A stretch of DNA of 64,000 bases from Lepidonotus clava (Eukaryota; Annelida; Polychaeta; Phyllodocida; Polynoidae), in assembly GCA_936440205.1 (NCBI GenBank), contig OW387148.1, positions 44,861,003 through 44,925,002 of the forward strand, in the 5' to 3' direction. The notes under the pieces were generated by a model. The model made no database searches. It worked only from the letters and a program-made list of their open reading frames with translations, and was not told where the DNA came from. Made by a program: the position numbers and the translations under genes. This document shows positions 47,635 to 61,443 of the stretch, one piece after another; position 1 is the stretch's first letter, and every line of letters starts with the position of its first letter.

Positions 47635-50600
47635 TCAGTTCTTCCTGTGTTTACAGCATGGTTGTGGGAGCCATGGCAAATTATTTGTTTTCGCTATTAT
47701 ATATTGTTCTCGGTGATGTTCATTATCACAAGATTCTGATGGTAACCATAAGTGGCGTTCTCTATAATAGGCTTCTCTTTTTTCTGGAATTATTAATTCA
47801 TCTAAAGTCTGTGCGCTGAGTGCAAAATACAGACTGTCTGTATCCATTTCACAGAGTTCGAAGTCAGTTTCGTCGATGTATTTGGATAAGAAGTCGAAGT
47901 AAAATTGTAACATTTTCAGTTTGGCATATTGATATACCATGAAACCTATTTGAACCAGAAGGTCATATGTTATTGATGTAGGGAGTGATGAGACTTCACA
48001 TGTATCTTCACATAAGTCTTGGACATCTTGCACTGTCCAGTGAAGAGCTATTCTAGTGGCTTTTTCTGGTGACATATATCGAGTGTTTGTGAAGTTTTGT
48101 TTGTTACAAATTGTTTTTCCGTATGAGCTGTTTCCTAGGAGTTTGTAGAGGTCAGAGAATCTTACAGTCTGGGTTTTTATCGCCTTTTCTTCGTGCCTCT
48201 GTTACTTGATCAACAAAGGTTAGAATTGATTTCTGTGGCATGTATTCAACTAGTATGTGAACTTTTGTTACTATTAATCCGTTTTCTAAATACCATTTAA
48301 GTAGTGGAGAACCTAATAAAATATTGTTTGCAAAATAACTACCGATCAATTGGCGTTGTGGTCTTTTCCATTGTATTTTTAAAAATGGGTGTCATTTCTT
48401 CAAACTTAAATTTAAGGTGATCAGGTGTGTGTATGTCCACCGATACTAATCCAAAAATAGTTCCATTTTTTATTCCGTTTATTATATCGATTTCAGAAAG
48501 GTTATTGTGTGTGTTTGGAATTGGTATGCTCCACAGTGATTTACATGCTATAGCACTGTTGTTGTTATTCTTATCTTTATTCCAGTCACACTTGTATTTC
48601 TCAATGACAGTATATCCTATTAGTTCTAGATAAAGTGTTGTTTTAAGAGTTTGTCGACATCGTTCTGATATTAGTTTATGTCCTTAATCAGTAGAGAGAG
48701 TGCTTTTATTCATATGACACGCGTGCCCGTGCCAGTAGCAACCGTGAAATTGATACACAGTTTTTGTATCTGGAACCAGGCCGTCCACACGAACTCTTTT
48801 TGCACCCACACTAACTTCCCCATGGTTATACGCGTGTTGTATTTTAACTTTGTCTGTAATCTCTCGAAACCGCAACCATTCAGTGACAGCGCGACTGACT
48901 TTCTGAGATTGTTCGGGTTTATAATTGTTACTACTTCTGCGGACTACAAAGTACCCCATACAGTGTTCTTCTCCCATACAGTTAAGATAAAGACTGTTTG
49001 CATCTATGCCTATAATGTGACGGCACACTTTACTTAATGGACCGAAACATCTTCCTCTTATTCGTGTCACCCCTGCTTTTTGATGTCTATTAAATATAAT
49101 TGATGGACCACCTACCAAATTATTTCTAATTAATTTGTGTACATCTTTGTCTTCCTCTGAGAATATAATGTAAGGAAGAGTATTTGATGGTGTGTTATCA
49201 AATAGAAATTTTAGGGTAACTCCTGGAAGAGTGAGACCATCTTTGAACATATCTATTCCTCTTTGACTGAAAAATTTCATATGGTTTATAGCTTTGAAAA
49301 AAAGGTGCCACATCTTTGTTATTTTAGTATATTAGGTAATCTCTGAAAGTTGTCATTCTGTTATCTTTCCACGCTTTCTTGCACTTGGCATAATCTTCCG
49401 CTGATATGGAAGTACCAGTAAGTGAACTATAGAAAGCTGAGCGAGGAGGAAGTTTTACGTTCCCTAGTTTTCTAGTGGATGTCATCCACTCATATGGAAA
49501 GAAACCATTACTTTCATCTTGTTGGAAAGCTTTTAAATAGCTAGCATAGGAGTATCCACATAGAAGGAATGGAAATCTCTCTTTATTAGATTTAAGTCAT
49601 AGCAACCAGAATTGAAACCTATGACAGGTACTCTGTAAATATAGTTCAGAAGACGAATTTTGATTTTGTCTATTCTGTGTGAGGTTTTATTACTACATTG
49701 TCCCTTTTTTCCTATGCTTTTCATGAGTGATTTCGGCACTTCTTTTCCTTCTGCAATCTCATTTTTCTTATACTTTTCAAGTTGTTTTATTATGTCACAG
49801 AAATGTGTTTCTACAACAGCTCCTATTTTTTCGGCTAAATTTTGTATGTAATTGAGTGTGTCGTGAACTATTTCATCGTTTTCTCCATCACTTTTTCTTA
49901 CGAAACAAACTGGGTTTTCCCACTCTGGAAAGTCGCTTGCTACACTAGCTGAAAGTGGTACATGATGTGATTTGACTACCGTGTTAGTTGTCTGAACATC
50001 ACCTTTTGTTTTTGTGAGAAAAATAACTTTCGAAATCATACACAATTTTGTATGGATATATTCGAAGTTCAGCTGGTACTTTTATACCTAACTCCTCGAG
50101 TCTATCAATAACAGATGGTTTGTTTTTGTAAATACCACCTTTGTAGATGAATTTAACTTGAGTACAGTCGCTTTTAATGTTAGTGTGTCACCGGAGATTA
50201 TACTCTGTTTCAAAGAGTCTTCTACACTTACGGCACATGTGGAACTGAGAATATTTATTTAGGTCGTTTACTAGACTGAAGTGATAGTTGTATAGATTTA
50301 GTGTCATAACTTTAGACTCATCTTCTACACTCATTAAATTGCCCTTTATACATTTTAATGTACAAGGTGTTCCTCTTTTAACGTTTCTTTTCTTGGAAGT
50401 GGTACCTTTCTTAGGAATGAGTGAAAACACTCTTATGGTGATGTTGTATTTAGCTTCTATCACGGTCAGTGCCTTAATTGAAATTCCTGTGAATGTTGCT
50501 TTAGTTTCATCAGGAAAACATTCTTGAAGCAGTCTTTCGCACTGAGATGTGTTTTTGAAAAGAAAATAAGACAGACATCTAAAAAAAACACAGGTAGTCT

Positions 50601-51343
50601 TTGTACACGCGTTTGCTCTTTGGATTACGATGGAAATGGTGTAACCCCCGTCTACGTAGGAAATTCGGAATTGTATCCAATCGACCTATTAGCCCGTCCT
50701 CTCTACCTTGAACTCTTACTATGTAGATGTTTGCGTTTACATTACCTACTAGTCTCCAACTTGTATCAGCTCTATTGACACTCCATTCTTTATCTCGTAA
50801 AAAACTTATTACATCTTGCAAGTCAGAGTCATTTTTAATATGTCTGTAATTACTTTGTTGTTCGTGTTCTAACCAAAATAAAGAGGAGTTATTCACTGAA
50901 GGATGATAATACATAACTTCTCGATCTTCTGTATAAACCTTTTCTTCATCAGTTTCTGTTGTTCCTCCATAAAGTCTTTCAAGTAATGCACCTAAAGATA
51001 TAGCTAGTCTATATTCGAAAACTTGGTTCTGATGTATTTTGTTAATAGCCTCTATTATTTCTTCAACTGCTTCTTTCATGTTTAGAGTTGAGAGTCTGAT
51101 ATTGAAAATTGATTGAACGCTTCCTAGGAGAACTAAGCCGTTTGATATTGATTTAAAGTTTTTCACGTAAGTGTCTTCATACCACCAATAACTCCCTATA
51201 GGGTAAGGTATTACTGTTGTTTCTATGTCATACTGTTCTCTGATGCATGTAGGTGAAGAACAGATCACTTTTCCAGAGTGTAAAGAAAAATTTCGAGGAC
51301 GACGTGGCACGTTACACATCGAACAATTTATATTCGGATTCAT
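47635..51343 (-). pseudogene. Polinton DNA polymerase B, broken
   Basis: Family-B protein-primed polymerase. Recognisable parts are an N-terminal Cys-bearing region, the exonuclease-type segment IGFNSGCYDLNLIKRDF, the DANSLYLNCMG motif and the DTDSLYFAL catalytic motif. The C-terminal end of the family is absent. The gene is broken in several places (about five). Confidence 0.85.
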
Positions 51344-51632
51344 TTTTTTTTTTTGACTTAATAACTATAAAATATTCACTTATGAACTAGATGATTATGT
51401 AGAAAGCTGACTAAATATATTTTGTTAGAAGCTAACTATGTCTTACACTAACTATGAACTAGGTGCTTATATAAAACCTGAATAAATATTTTCTTTAAAG
51501 CTAACTAACACAATATGTACAGCAGTATGATTAAAATGTTTTCTGTGTATATAGGTAACCACACCACACCATGTATAGTGACTGATTTGTTTAAAGACCA
51601 CACCTACCTGCCCTTGGTGATTACATCATGCT

Positions 51633-53236
<1,604 letters not shown>

Positions 53237-53432
53237 AAGGTTTTTGGTGAGCGTTGTTTAAGCGTCGTCCATTATTTAATTCGTATTTTGTTTTGCTCCT
53301 GATAAGAGGGTATCACTGAGTACATGGTTCCATTAGTGATGCGACGCGAGAGTCTGACACGTGCACTACAATTAGTTAAAAAGTAACATGTATCGGTTTC
53401 ATTGGAGATACGTATTGTAATCGTAAACAAAA

Positions 53433-53937
53433 ATGTTAATATACGCTCTCAGAGACCCTCTCACATTCATTTCTAGACTTTTCGCCAATTGCAACAGTCT
53501 CAACATGTACATGATCTCGCAACCCTCGGTTCAACACCGTGTGCCACTGGCACCCCTCATTGGGAGACCATCGCATATTCAAAGTGAGTTGGTCAAGGTG
53601 TCTTTTGTGAGAACATCAGACGTCTATGGAGAGGAACATTGGGTGAAATTCATCTGTCCGAGAGATGGAAGATACAAAATTGAGGGTGAAATTCACCCGA
53701 ACATATTATTTCAAAATTGTAAACTTCTCAAAAACATTGGCTTGACACAACAGCCAAATCTTGCGCTCAAAGATATGGTCACCAAGAAGGCTCGTGTTGT
53801 CGGTATACCCACAACACAAGCCATCTTGAGTCACATCTTTGCGCGACACTATGTTAAGGAAACAGTTCACAGACATTTGTGGCATAAATCAGAAGCAGAT
53901 CCTGAAGGAAAACCTATATTTCTGCACACCAACATAT
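53433..53937 (+). pseudogene. Polinton-region protein piece, upstream of the LINE
   Basis: An open stretch with SELVKVSFVRTSDVYGEEHW and a basic C-terminal half ends where the LINE's poly-A/T tract begins. The family is not recognised. It is probably a Polinton gene interrupted by the LINE. Confidence 0.4.
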
Positions 53938-56900
53938 TTTTTTTTTTTTTTTTATTTCAAGATTTTTTTACCCTGGGTTTGCTTTGGTCTAGTATAATAA
54001 GACCCGTTTTCAAGATTGACCCAGCATACAATTTAAGTCGTAATATAATTATTACCAATTTCTGAAAAAGTGATGATTAGTAAATGAGTCTATATTTGTT
54101 ATGGTATGAATTACAAGACTATGATATTGTAATGATGATGAATGGTGTGCAGTATACATATAGCACATTTATCAACTTCCAGCAAGGTATACACATAACC
54201 TGTACATGTATTTAAATTCATACTGATAATTCCGTCCATATAACTAAGTATGATTAGTTAAAGGAGTTTAAGAAGTGACCAGTTTAGCTATGGCTTTTTT
54301 CTTCTGTATGTTTGCAAACTTCTCACAACCTAACACATTTCTTTCCAAGACAGGCAAGTTATTCCATAGCACTGATCCAGAGTAAGTGACACTGTTTTGG
54401 TAACTGGAGTTCACTGGTTGTTGAACCTTGAATTTAAGAGCATCATATGCTCTGGTACCAATATTTTTCTTGTCAATAAGTTCAGTGAGGCACGTTCTTT
54501 TATACATTATGTTAAGAAGATGACAGTCTTTCCTATCTTACAAAAGTGCCAAGTTTGCATCTTTATGTACAACATGTTCATCTTTAATCTTATAGTTATT
54601 TGAGCAAAGACGTAAAAATTTGGTTTGTTTATCTTGGAGCATTTGAATTTAGTTTTTATTACCAGCATGGTAAATTATATCTCCATAATCTATATAAGGC
54701 AGTATATGTGCTTTATAGAATAAGTATCTTGCTTTGGAAGTTAGGTATGGACGTATTTTATAAAAGGTCATCATTTTATAATTTAAGGTTTTAAGTAATT
54801 GATCAATATGTGATTGAAATGTTAGAGATGAGTCAAGAGTAACTCCAAGATAGTGATAGCTATATGCATTTTGTAGTGCCTCACCGTTAATACTGACAAT
54901 AGGAGTCATGTCACTCAACTGTCTAATTTTTGGTTTACTAGCAAAGAACATATTTTTGGTTTTTTTGATATTTATAGATATTTGATTCAATAAACACCAT
55001 GAGGAAAGGGCATTAAGATCTTCTTGCATTGCTTTCGAACAATTAGAAGCTCTTTCAGCTTTAGAACAGAGTACAGTATCGTCAGCAAAAAGATACATAT
55101 CAGACTTGGTTATGTATGTATGAATATCATTAATATACAAAAGAAACAACAATGGGCCTAGGACAGAGCCCTGGGGGACACCATGCTTATCTGACACTAA
55201 ATCATTGACTAAAGTTTTCTGTGTTCTATTTGTTAAATAATTAGTAATCATTAATACAGATGATTTTGCTAAACCAAAGTTGTTCAATTTATCAATTAAT
55301 ATTTTATGATTAATTGTGTCAAATGCTTTCCTGAAGTCTATAAATACACATCGGGCATAATATCTATTATTCATACCTTCATAAATACTGTCAGTTAATT
55401 TAGCAACTGTCTCTATTGTCGAATGTTTTTTTCTAAATCCACCTTGGCCCTTGAAGAGCATATTGTTGTTCTCAATATGGGAAACTAATTGCTTATGCAA
55501 TATTTTCTCTAATATTTTCCCTGGAAGTGGCAAAAGTGATATAGGTCGTAAATTATTAACATCATTCTTATCTCCATCTTTTCGTAGTGGTGTTACTATT
55601 GCAGATTTCCAATCTTCAGGAAAAATGGAGGTAATAATACATGTATTATACAGATAGGTCATTTGCTTACTTAAAATAATAAAGCTATCTTTCAAAATCA
55701 TTGATGGAATCATTGGAATAGCAGAAGATTTACCAATGTTTATCCTTTGAAGTTCTTTTAATAATTCGCATTCAGTAACATCTTGAAAAGTAAAAGTAGG
55801 TTCAATGAAAGGCCCAAGTGGTTTATTAGTTTCAGGAAATTGACTTGCTAATTTTTCTCAAATTGTTGAAAAATATGTATTTATAAAATTTGGCAAATCC
55901 TTTTCATTGACTATTCTATTGTAGTTTTTGTCTATAAGCATGATCCTCTCTTTCTTTTTATTGTCAAAGGAAAGCAAGTTATTTATGATTCTCCAAAATT
56001 TCTTGCTATCCATAAAAGTGTTATCTAATTGTGATTTAATATATTGTGCTTTGGCTTGTTTAATCAAATTATTCGCTTTATTTTTATAGATTCTAGCTTG
56101 TTCCCATAGGTTTTCATCCTTTGAGTTTTTGGCTTGCTTAAGTAATTGGTCTTTTTGTATTAAAATTTGCATCAAATCATTGTTGACCCAAGGCTCCTTT
56201 TGTTGTTTCAAATTGTATGTTTTGATTGGGTATAGTTGGTTATTTATGATTAATATCTGATCATAAATAATATTCCAAAGTATATTGACATCCGAAATTG
56301 TATAGTAGGTGGTCCAATCATAATTGAGCAAATATTCTTCCAATTTTGTTTGGTCATAATTGCGATATGACCTTCCTTCAAACGAGACTGGCTGTTTTAA
56401 TTTTTTATAATGTGATTTTGTAATATAGATCAGTGAATGATCACTAATATTGATATCAATTGTATCAGAATAAGTTTTATTGATGCAATTTGTAAATATT
56501 TGATCTATAGTACTCAAACTTTTTAAAGTGACATGTGTTGGTTTATGTATAAAAGGCTTCATTCCAAAATCAGCATATGTATTAAGTATTTCCTTAGTGT
56601 CTAAGTTTTTTATTTTGAAATTATTATTAAAATCACCCAATTGATAGATTTCCGCTGATGGATAATGATCTTGAATATAAGTAAGTTTTTCTTTAATAAG
56701 GGTGATTGCTGACCTTAGATTTCCGGAGGGTGGTCTATAGGTATTGCATATAATCATTTTCTTCATGTTAGTAGGTAAAATAGTTATACATTGCAATTCT
56801 ATATCAGGGTTGGAAGTGTTAAGATGTTTAAGTTCAAAGTCATTATGTGATAAATCAGGGATATTATTTCGTATATAAAATGCTAGGCCACCTCCTCTTT

Positions 56901-57200
56901 TTTTAATATCAAAATTCCTATCTGCCCATATAATTGTATAGTTATTGATATTCAGGATCATATTAGATAATCCTTCATGTAACCAAGTCTCTGATAGGGT
57001 AAGACAGTGTATAGGATTTGAGTATAAGAAGTTTTTCATCAATTCAATATTAGTGCTCAAGCTCCTAATATTCAGATGAACTATATGTATACCTTTAACT
57101 GAGTTAAAAATACTTTTAATAGTCATGGTTGGATTTGGGTAGTAATAACATTGATATGTTTAGACTAATTGTAACTCGATTTGCTGGTAAGTGACATATA
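53938..57200 (-). mobile_element. LINE (CR1/jockey-type) inserted in the Polinton
   Basis: The minus-strand element has an endonuclease-plus-reverse-transcriptase open frame and a 3' poly-A tail (T-run at about 53938-53955). Its 5' end is not sharply defined; I place it near 57.2 kb. I could not see a clear target duplication. Confidence 0.8.
54268..57126 (-). pseudogene. LINE ORF2: AP endonuclease and reverse transcriptase
   Basis: 953 codons lie in one frame from 57126 to 54268, interrupted by three in-frame stops (55858-55860, 54649-54651, 54538-54540) and no frameshift. The N-terminal AP-endonuclease has HLNIRSL, LSETWL, GGGLAFYIRN, TYRPPSGNL, LGDFN and SDHSLIYI (about residues 15-240). 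The reverse transcriptase has LRPISLLP, FIDFRKAFDTINH, GVPQGSVLGPLLFLLYINDI and the catalytic FADDT (about 450-700). No RNase H domain is seen. Motif style places it in the CR1/jockey group. It is dead but recent enough that the frame is otherwise intact. Confidence 0.85.
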
Positions 57201-57599
57201 AATAGGTCAATGCATCTAGCTTTATGCATTTTAATGCTCGCCAGATATATTGGCCTATTAATCACAGGTCTTGGTCTGGTCTCCTAATAAAAAATAATTG
57301 TACTGGATTTGAATTTAATAAGTGATATGTATTACAGAAGGAGCAGGGATCCAAGCCATTCCACCCAAGTAGGTAGCATTGTGATTCCTCTTATCAACGC
57401 GACCGTCCTATACCCTGACAAAACGGTAAACACCCTCGACAACAAGAAATTTTTCTATGAAAAGGAGTTCGATACAGAAATCGGACATGGTGTAGAGGGG
57501 TGTGACCACATTGTCAGGGTTGTCGGAAGGAACGGTGAAGAGGGATCAAGTCTGGTCACTGCTTATTCTATTCCCAGATTTACTCCTACTCATCATTAA
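57201..57599 (+). pseudogene. Polinton-region protein piece, downstream of the LINE
   Basis: An open stretch with GSIVIPLINATVLYPDKTVN and FFYEKEFDTEIGHGVEG ends in a stop at 57599. It may be the other side of the gene piece at 53.4-53.9 kb. No family is assigned. Confidence 0.35.
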
Positions 57600-58432
57600 A
57601 CAATAAACATCCTTTTATCCTCCTCCTCCAGACTATTCGGTTTTCTACCAAAAGGTAGAAAACCACCCTTCAACCAACCTCTTTCATTTCACTTATAATA
57701 AAGACGTGCGTTTATTTACTATAAACGTCTATAAATCATGTCATTATTCACGCTGCCATTGAAACAAAAAAGCTTACGTAGTGTGATGAAGTAGACGCGG
57801 GTTAAGTTTATCTACTGTGACATACGAGCTGATAATAGAGTTGATACTTTCAAGCTGGTAATTCTATCCATATGTTAAGTGGTTATAACCACTTAAATTC
57901 AATAATTAAATAAACACAGACGCCTCAAACGGTGTCCAATGCTTTCTTGAAAGAGAAAGAGGGTGCCTAAAGTGCATCCTTTCTTTTTCAAGGAAAACAA
58001 ATGCTCACCGCCCCGCTCGCGTCTTATCGGCCTCGCGGGCGTGGTTCGGCGGTCGGTGGATATTGGGTGGGAGGGTGGGTTTTGCACCCGACATCCAGGG
58101 GCTGTCCCATAACAAACACAGTTAAAATAAAAGAAACGTATGGGGAACGTTTATGGTTCGGTTTCATTAATTTGTTAATCTTTTGTTTTGTGAAAGAGAA
58201 AAACCCATGTTATCAGAGTTTCCACTTTTAATTTGCTATTCTTTTGTTTCGTTCCACATAAAATGTTGTTATGATGCCATCACTTTTGATTTGTTGGTAT
58301 TTTATTTTGTTACAGGAAAAACACTCTTATGTTATCTGAACCATACAAAATAAATTGTTTTCAATAAAAGTGTCATTCAGTACATTAACCTTCGACCGGG
58401 TAAGACGTGTTATAGATTCGTTAATAGAAAAA
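57600..58432. other. Gene-free interval in the Polinton
   Basis: Short inverted motif CGGTTTTCTACC/GGTAGAAAACC at 57640-57662 looks like a hairpin after the preceding gene. No other coding signal was found. Confidence 0.4.
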
Positions 58433-59103
58433 ATGGAAAGTGTAAAGGAAATTGCATTTGACCCAAGACTACAAGGACCTTTCACATGTCTTATAGCTGG
58501 ACCTTCAGGATGTGGTAAAACTCAATTAGTGTTTGAGATTATAGAAAAGGCAAAAGATGTAATAAATCCACCGGTAGCTGAGATTATATATTGCTATGGA
58601 CAATGGCAAGACATTTTCAAGAAGTATCAAGGAAAAGTTAAATTCAACAAAGGTCTCCTTTCAAGAGATGAACTTTTACATGGAAAAAAAGATTTATCTA
58701 AACATTCTATACTTATAATAGACGATCTCTTAGATAAAGAAGATGCACCTCTTTTAAGAGATCTATTCATAAAAGGTTCACATCATAGAAATATGAGTGT
58801 TATATTTATAACTCAAAATTTATTTCTTCCTAACAAGGATTTCAGAACACTTAGTTTGAACTCTCATTACATGATAATTTTCAAAAACCCAAGAGATATG
58901 AGTCAAATTCATGCTTAATCACATCAAGTGTTTCCAACTCATCCTCGTTTTCTTACTAACGTATATAACGAAGAAACATCGGCAAAACACTCATATCTAT
59001 TGCTGGACTTCAAGCAGACTACACCCAACACGCTAAGGGTGCGTAACAGTGTTACTACACCTCTCAAGACAACTGTATTCATTCCTACTACACGAAAACA
59101 ATG
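58433..59103 (+). pseudogene. Polinton packaging ATPase, broken
   Basis: FtsK/HerA-type genome-packaging ATPase. Walker A GPSGCGKT and Walker B ILIIDDLLD are visible, with the downstream ITQN sensor-like segment. About one break is seen. In Polintons and related viruses this enzyme fills the capsid with DNA. Confidence 0.85.
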
Positions 59104-59450
59104 AACAACTTGCACTCATAAAGAAACACCTTCCTCTATTGAGACATCTCTCTAAATGCACTGGTAAAGAGTGTAAACATATAATGATGGGAATGTCTAA
59201 TGAGGTAATAAGGTTGATAGCGCAAATAGGTGTGAATATTATGAATAAAAACTTGCGCATCTCCAATAAAGAAGCAGTCGGGTGTCTATCAAGGTACAAG
59301 AAACAACTCAAAGGTCTTACCAAGCCTTCAACTAAACTAGTACACAAACGTAAGATTCTTGAACAAGAAGGTGGATTTATTGGCACTCTATTGGGATTAG
59401 CTGTTCCTCTCATATTCAGTCTTATCGGAGGACTTACAAGACATCATTAG
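59049..59450 (+). CDS. Small Polinton protein with hydrophobic Gly-rich C-terminus
   Basis: About 130 codons. The N-terminal half is basic and helical; the C-terminus GGFIGTLLGLAVPLIFSLIGG is a hydrophobic Gly-rich stretch, as in small minor-capsid or membrane-active proteins. It lies between the ATPase and the next gene, as small genes do in Polintons. The role is inference. Confidence 0.5.
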   Translation: MLLHLSRQLYSFLLHENNEQLALIKKHLPLLRHLSKCTGKECKHIMMGMSNEVIRLIAQIGVNIMNKNLRISNKEAVGCLSRYKKQLKGLTKPSTKLVHKRKILEQEGGFIGTLLGLAVPLIFSLIGGLTRHH

Positions 59451-59455
59451 GAGAA

Positions 59456-60328
59456 ATGACAAGCTACAAACGGATGCTCCTCGTTCATCCAGATGTGTTG
59501 CAAAGTTCTAACAAAATGGAAATTGAGAGTTCAGCTTTTTCTGGCAAAGTTGATTCTTCGCCTCCTGCCGAACAAAGCGACAGGGATTCCTTTTTCGAAA
59601 GGTCAATGGTAAAAGAAAAACTTGAACCTACAGCGTCTACCGTGGAGGTGTTAGGTCACTTACAAAAAGAAATGGGTCGTGTATTGAACGATCCAACGAT
59701 GAGCAGAGAAGAGAAACTAGCCACATATAACGATCTAATGACTAGGTCCTCTATTCTTTCCTCTAAAGCTAAAAGTATGTTGTTTTCAACACCACATATT
59801 TCACGTTCTCCTTCACCCTCTCCTCCACCTTCTCCGCCTATTATGAAACCTAAGAGGACTTCTACAAAACCGAGAGGATTACTTATGCCGAAGGTACTAC
59901 CGCATAAGATGGAAAAAGCACTAGAAAAAGTTCCGGGTTCTTACCATAACTCTGTGTGTAATCTCTACAAGACCTTAGCCAAATCACCAAAGCAGTTTAC
60001 AAAGGACGGCCGTCTCATTCTAGGAGACACACCTATAGATGAAGCTCATTTGGTCAACCTTCTTTCGAATGCAGTGCGACCGACTACTAAGAAGCGACCC
60101 AGCTTACCGGGTCAGAAACAATTCGTCCAGATTGTTAAGAAATTAAATCCGAAAATGAAATATATAAGGAACTATAACATGAAGGTTTCTGACAGTGAAG
60201 AGGAGCATGAAGAGGAGGAGAGACCTACGCGGCCGCGGAAAGAGAAGACTGGTCAACAAGAAGGTCACGGTAGAAGTCAACGACTTCGGCACTTTACACC
60301 GTTTGTAAAATGGTCTACAAGGCTCTGA
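59456..60328 (+). CDS. Polinton structural-type protein, unassigned
   Basis: About 290 codons. It is Ser/Pro-rich in the middle (SRSPSPSPPPSPP), has a conserved-looking block LEKVPGSYHNSVCNLYKTL, and an acidic then basic C-terminus. It is probably an internal or minor virion-type protein; no named family is claimed. It overlaps the integrase start by a few codons. Confidence 0.5.
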   Translation: MTSYKRMLLVHPDVLQSSNKMEIESSAFSGKVDSSPPAEQSDRDSFFERSMVKEKLEPTASTVEVLGHLQKEMGRVLNDPTMSREEKLATYNDLMTRSSILSSKAKSMLFSTPHISRSPSPSPPPSPPIMKPKRTSTKPRGLLMPKVLPHKMEKALEKVPGSYHNSVCNLYKTLAKSPKQFTKDGRLILGDTPIDEAHLVNLLSNAVRPTTKKRPSLPGQKQFVQIVKKLNPKMKYIRNYNMKVSDSEEEHEEEERPTRPRKEKTGQQEGHGRSQRLRHFTPFVKWSTRL

Positions 60329-61443
60329 AGAAAGAAGTGATTAACTACTTCACTGACCCTAAACAACCAGCAAGCTTCACAAGTGCATCCAAAATAAAGA
60401 AACAGTATTTCAAAAATACTGACATCAAGCATATTGAAGATGCACTTGAATCTGTGGATGCTTATACTAAGCACAAACCATTCAAGAGACGATTTACTAG
60501 GCGTAAAACACAGACTTTTGGAATAGAGAAGCAATGGCAAATGGACCTGATAGATATGCAACAGTTCAAAAAATATAATAAAGGGAATTCATATATAATG
60601 GTTGGAATAGATGTGTTCTCCAGATATGGATTTGCGCAAGCTATAAAGAGTAAAAAAGCCACAGATGTTATGGAAGCTTTCAAAGTTATGACAGTTAAAA
60701 GATGTCCTAAATACCTCCAAACAGATAAAGGTAAAGAGTTCCTGAACAAAACCTTTCAGGATTACTTGAAACAGAGAGCTGTATCTTTTTTCACTGGAGA
60801 AAATGATGATATAAAGTGCTCTATAGCAGAAAGGTTCAATGGCACCTTACAACAGAAAATGTGGCGGTACTTCAATACATACACATACATAGATGTACTT
60901 CAAGATCTAGTGTATTCTTACAACCACACCTTTCATTCTACCATAGGTGGTCGAGCGGTAGACATTAATAAAGAAAACGCCGACCGATTGTTCTATCATT
61001 TGTATGAAAGAGTGAGAGATAAAGATTTGAAGAACAAGAAAAGGAAACCATTAATGAAAAGTGGTGATAGAGCACGAATTCTAAGAAAAAAGAAAACCTT
61101 TAACTGTGGATATGAACCAAATTGGAGTGAAGAAATATTCACTGTAAAGAAACCCAACTATATTAAAGGATATGGAATCAAAGACGCCCTTCAAGAAGGA
61201 ATAAAGGGGTGGTTTTATCCTCAAAAGGTTCAGAAGGCGAAAGTTGCTCCAAGGAAGCAGTACACGGTTGAGAGCATCCTTAAATATAGAGGAAAAGGTA
61301 TTAAAAGAGAAGCACTCATCAAATGGAAAGGGTACGGAGACAAATTCAACAGTTGGGAACCAGTTCAGAACATACAAAAATGGATGTACCCTGCACTTTA
61401 CCTAGTAACGCCTCTATTAACACCTTTCCAGACAACACTCTGA
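60310..61443 (+). CDS. Polinton integrase with chromodomain
   Basis: 377 codons. Retroviral-type integrase core with a first Asp in QWQMDLIDMQQF, a second in LQTDKGKEF and Glu in IAERFNGT. The C-terminal chromodomain reads YTVESILKYRGKGIKREALI and then WKGYGDKFNSWEP. Polinton integrases join element ends to host DNA, and chromodomains bind modified histones. The open frame looks whole. Confidence 0.9.
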   Translation: MVYKALKKEVINYFTDPKQPASFTSASKIKKQYFKNTDIKHIEDALESVDAYTKHKPFKRRFTRRKTQTFGIEKQWQMDLIDMQQFKKYNKGNSYIMVGIDVFSRYGFAQAIKSKKATDVMEAFKVMTVKRCPKYLQTDKGKEFLNKTFQDYLKQRAVSFFTGENDDIKCSIAERFNGTLQQKMWRYFNTYTYIDVLQDLVYSYNHTFHSTIGGRAVDINKENADRLFYHLYERVRDKDLKNKKRKPLMKSGDRARILRKKKTFNCGYEPNWSEEIFTVKKPNYIKGYGIKDALQEGIKGWFYPQKVQKAKVAPRKQYTVESILKYRGKGIKREALIKWKGYGDKFNSWEPVQNIQKWMYPALYLVTPLLTPFQTTL

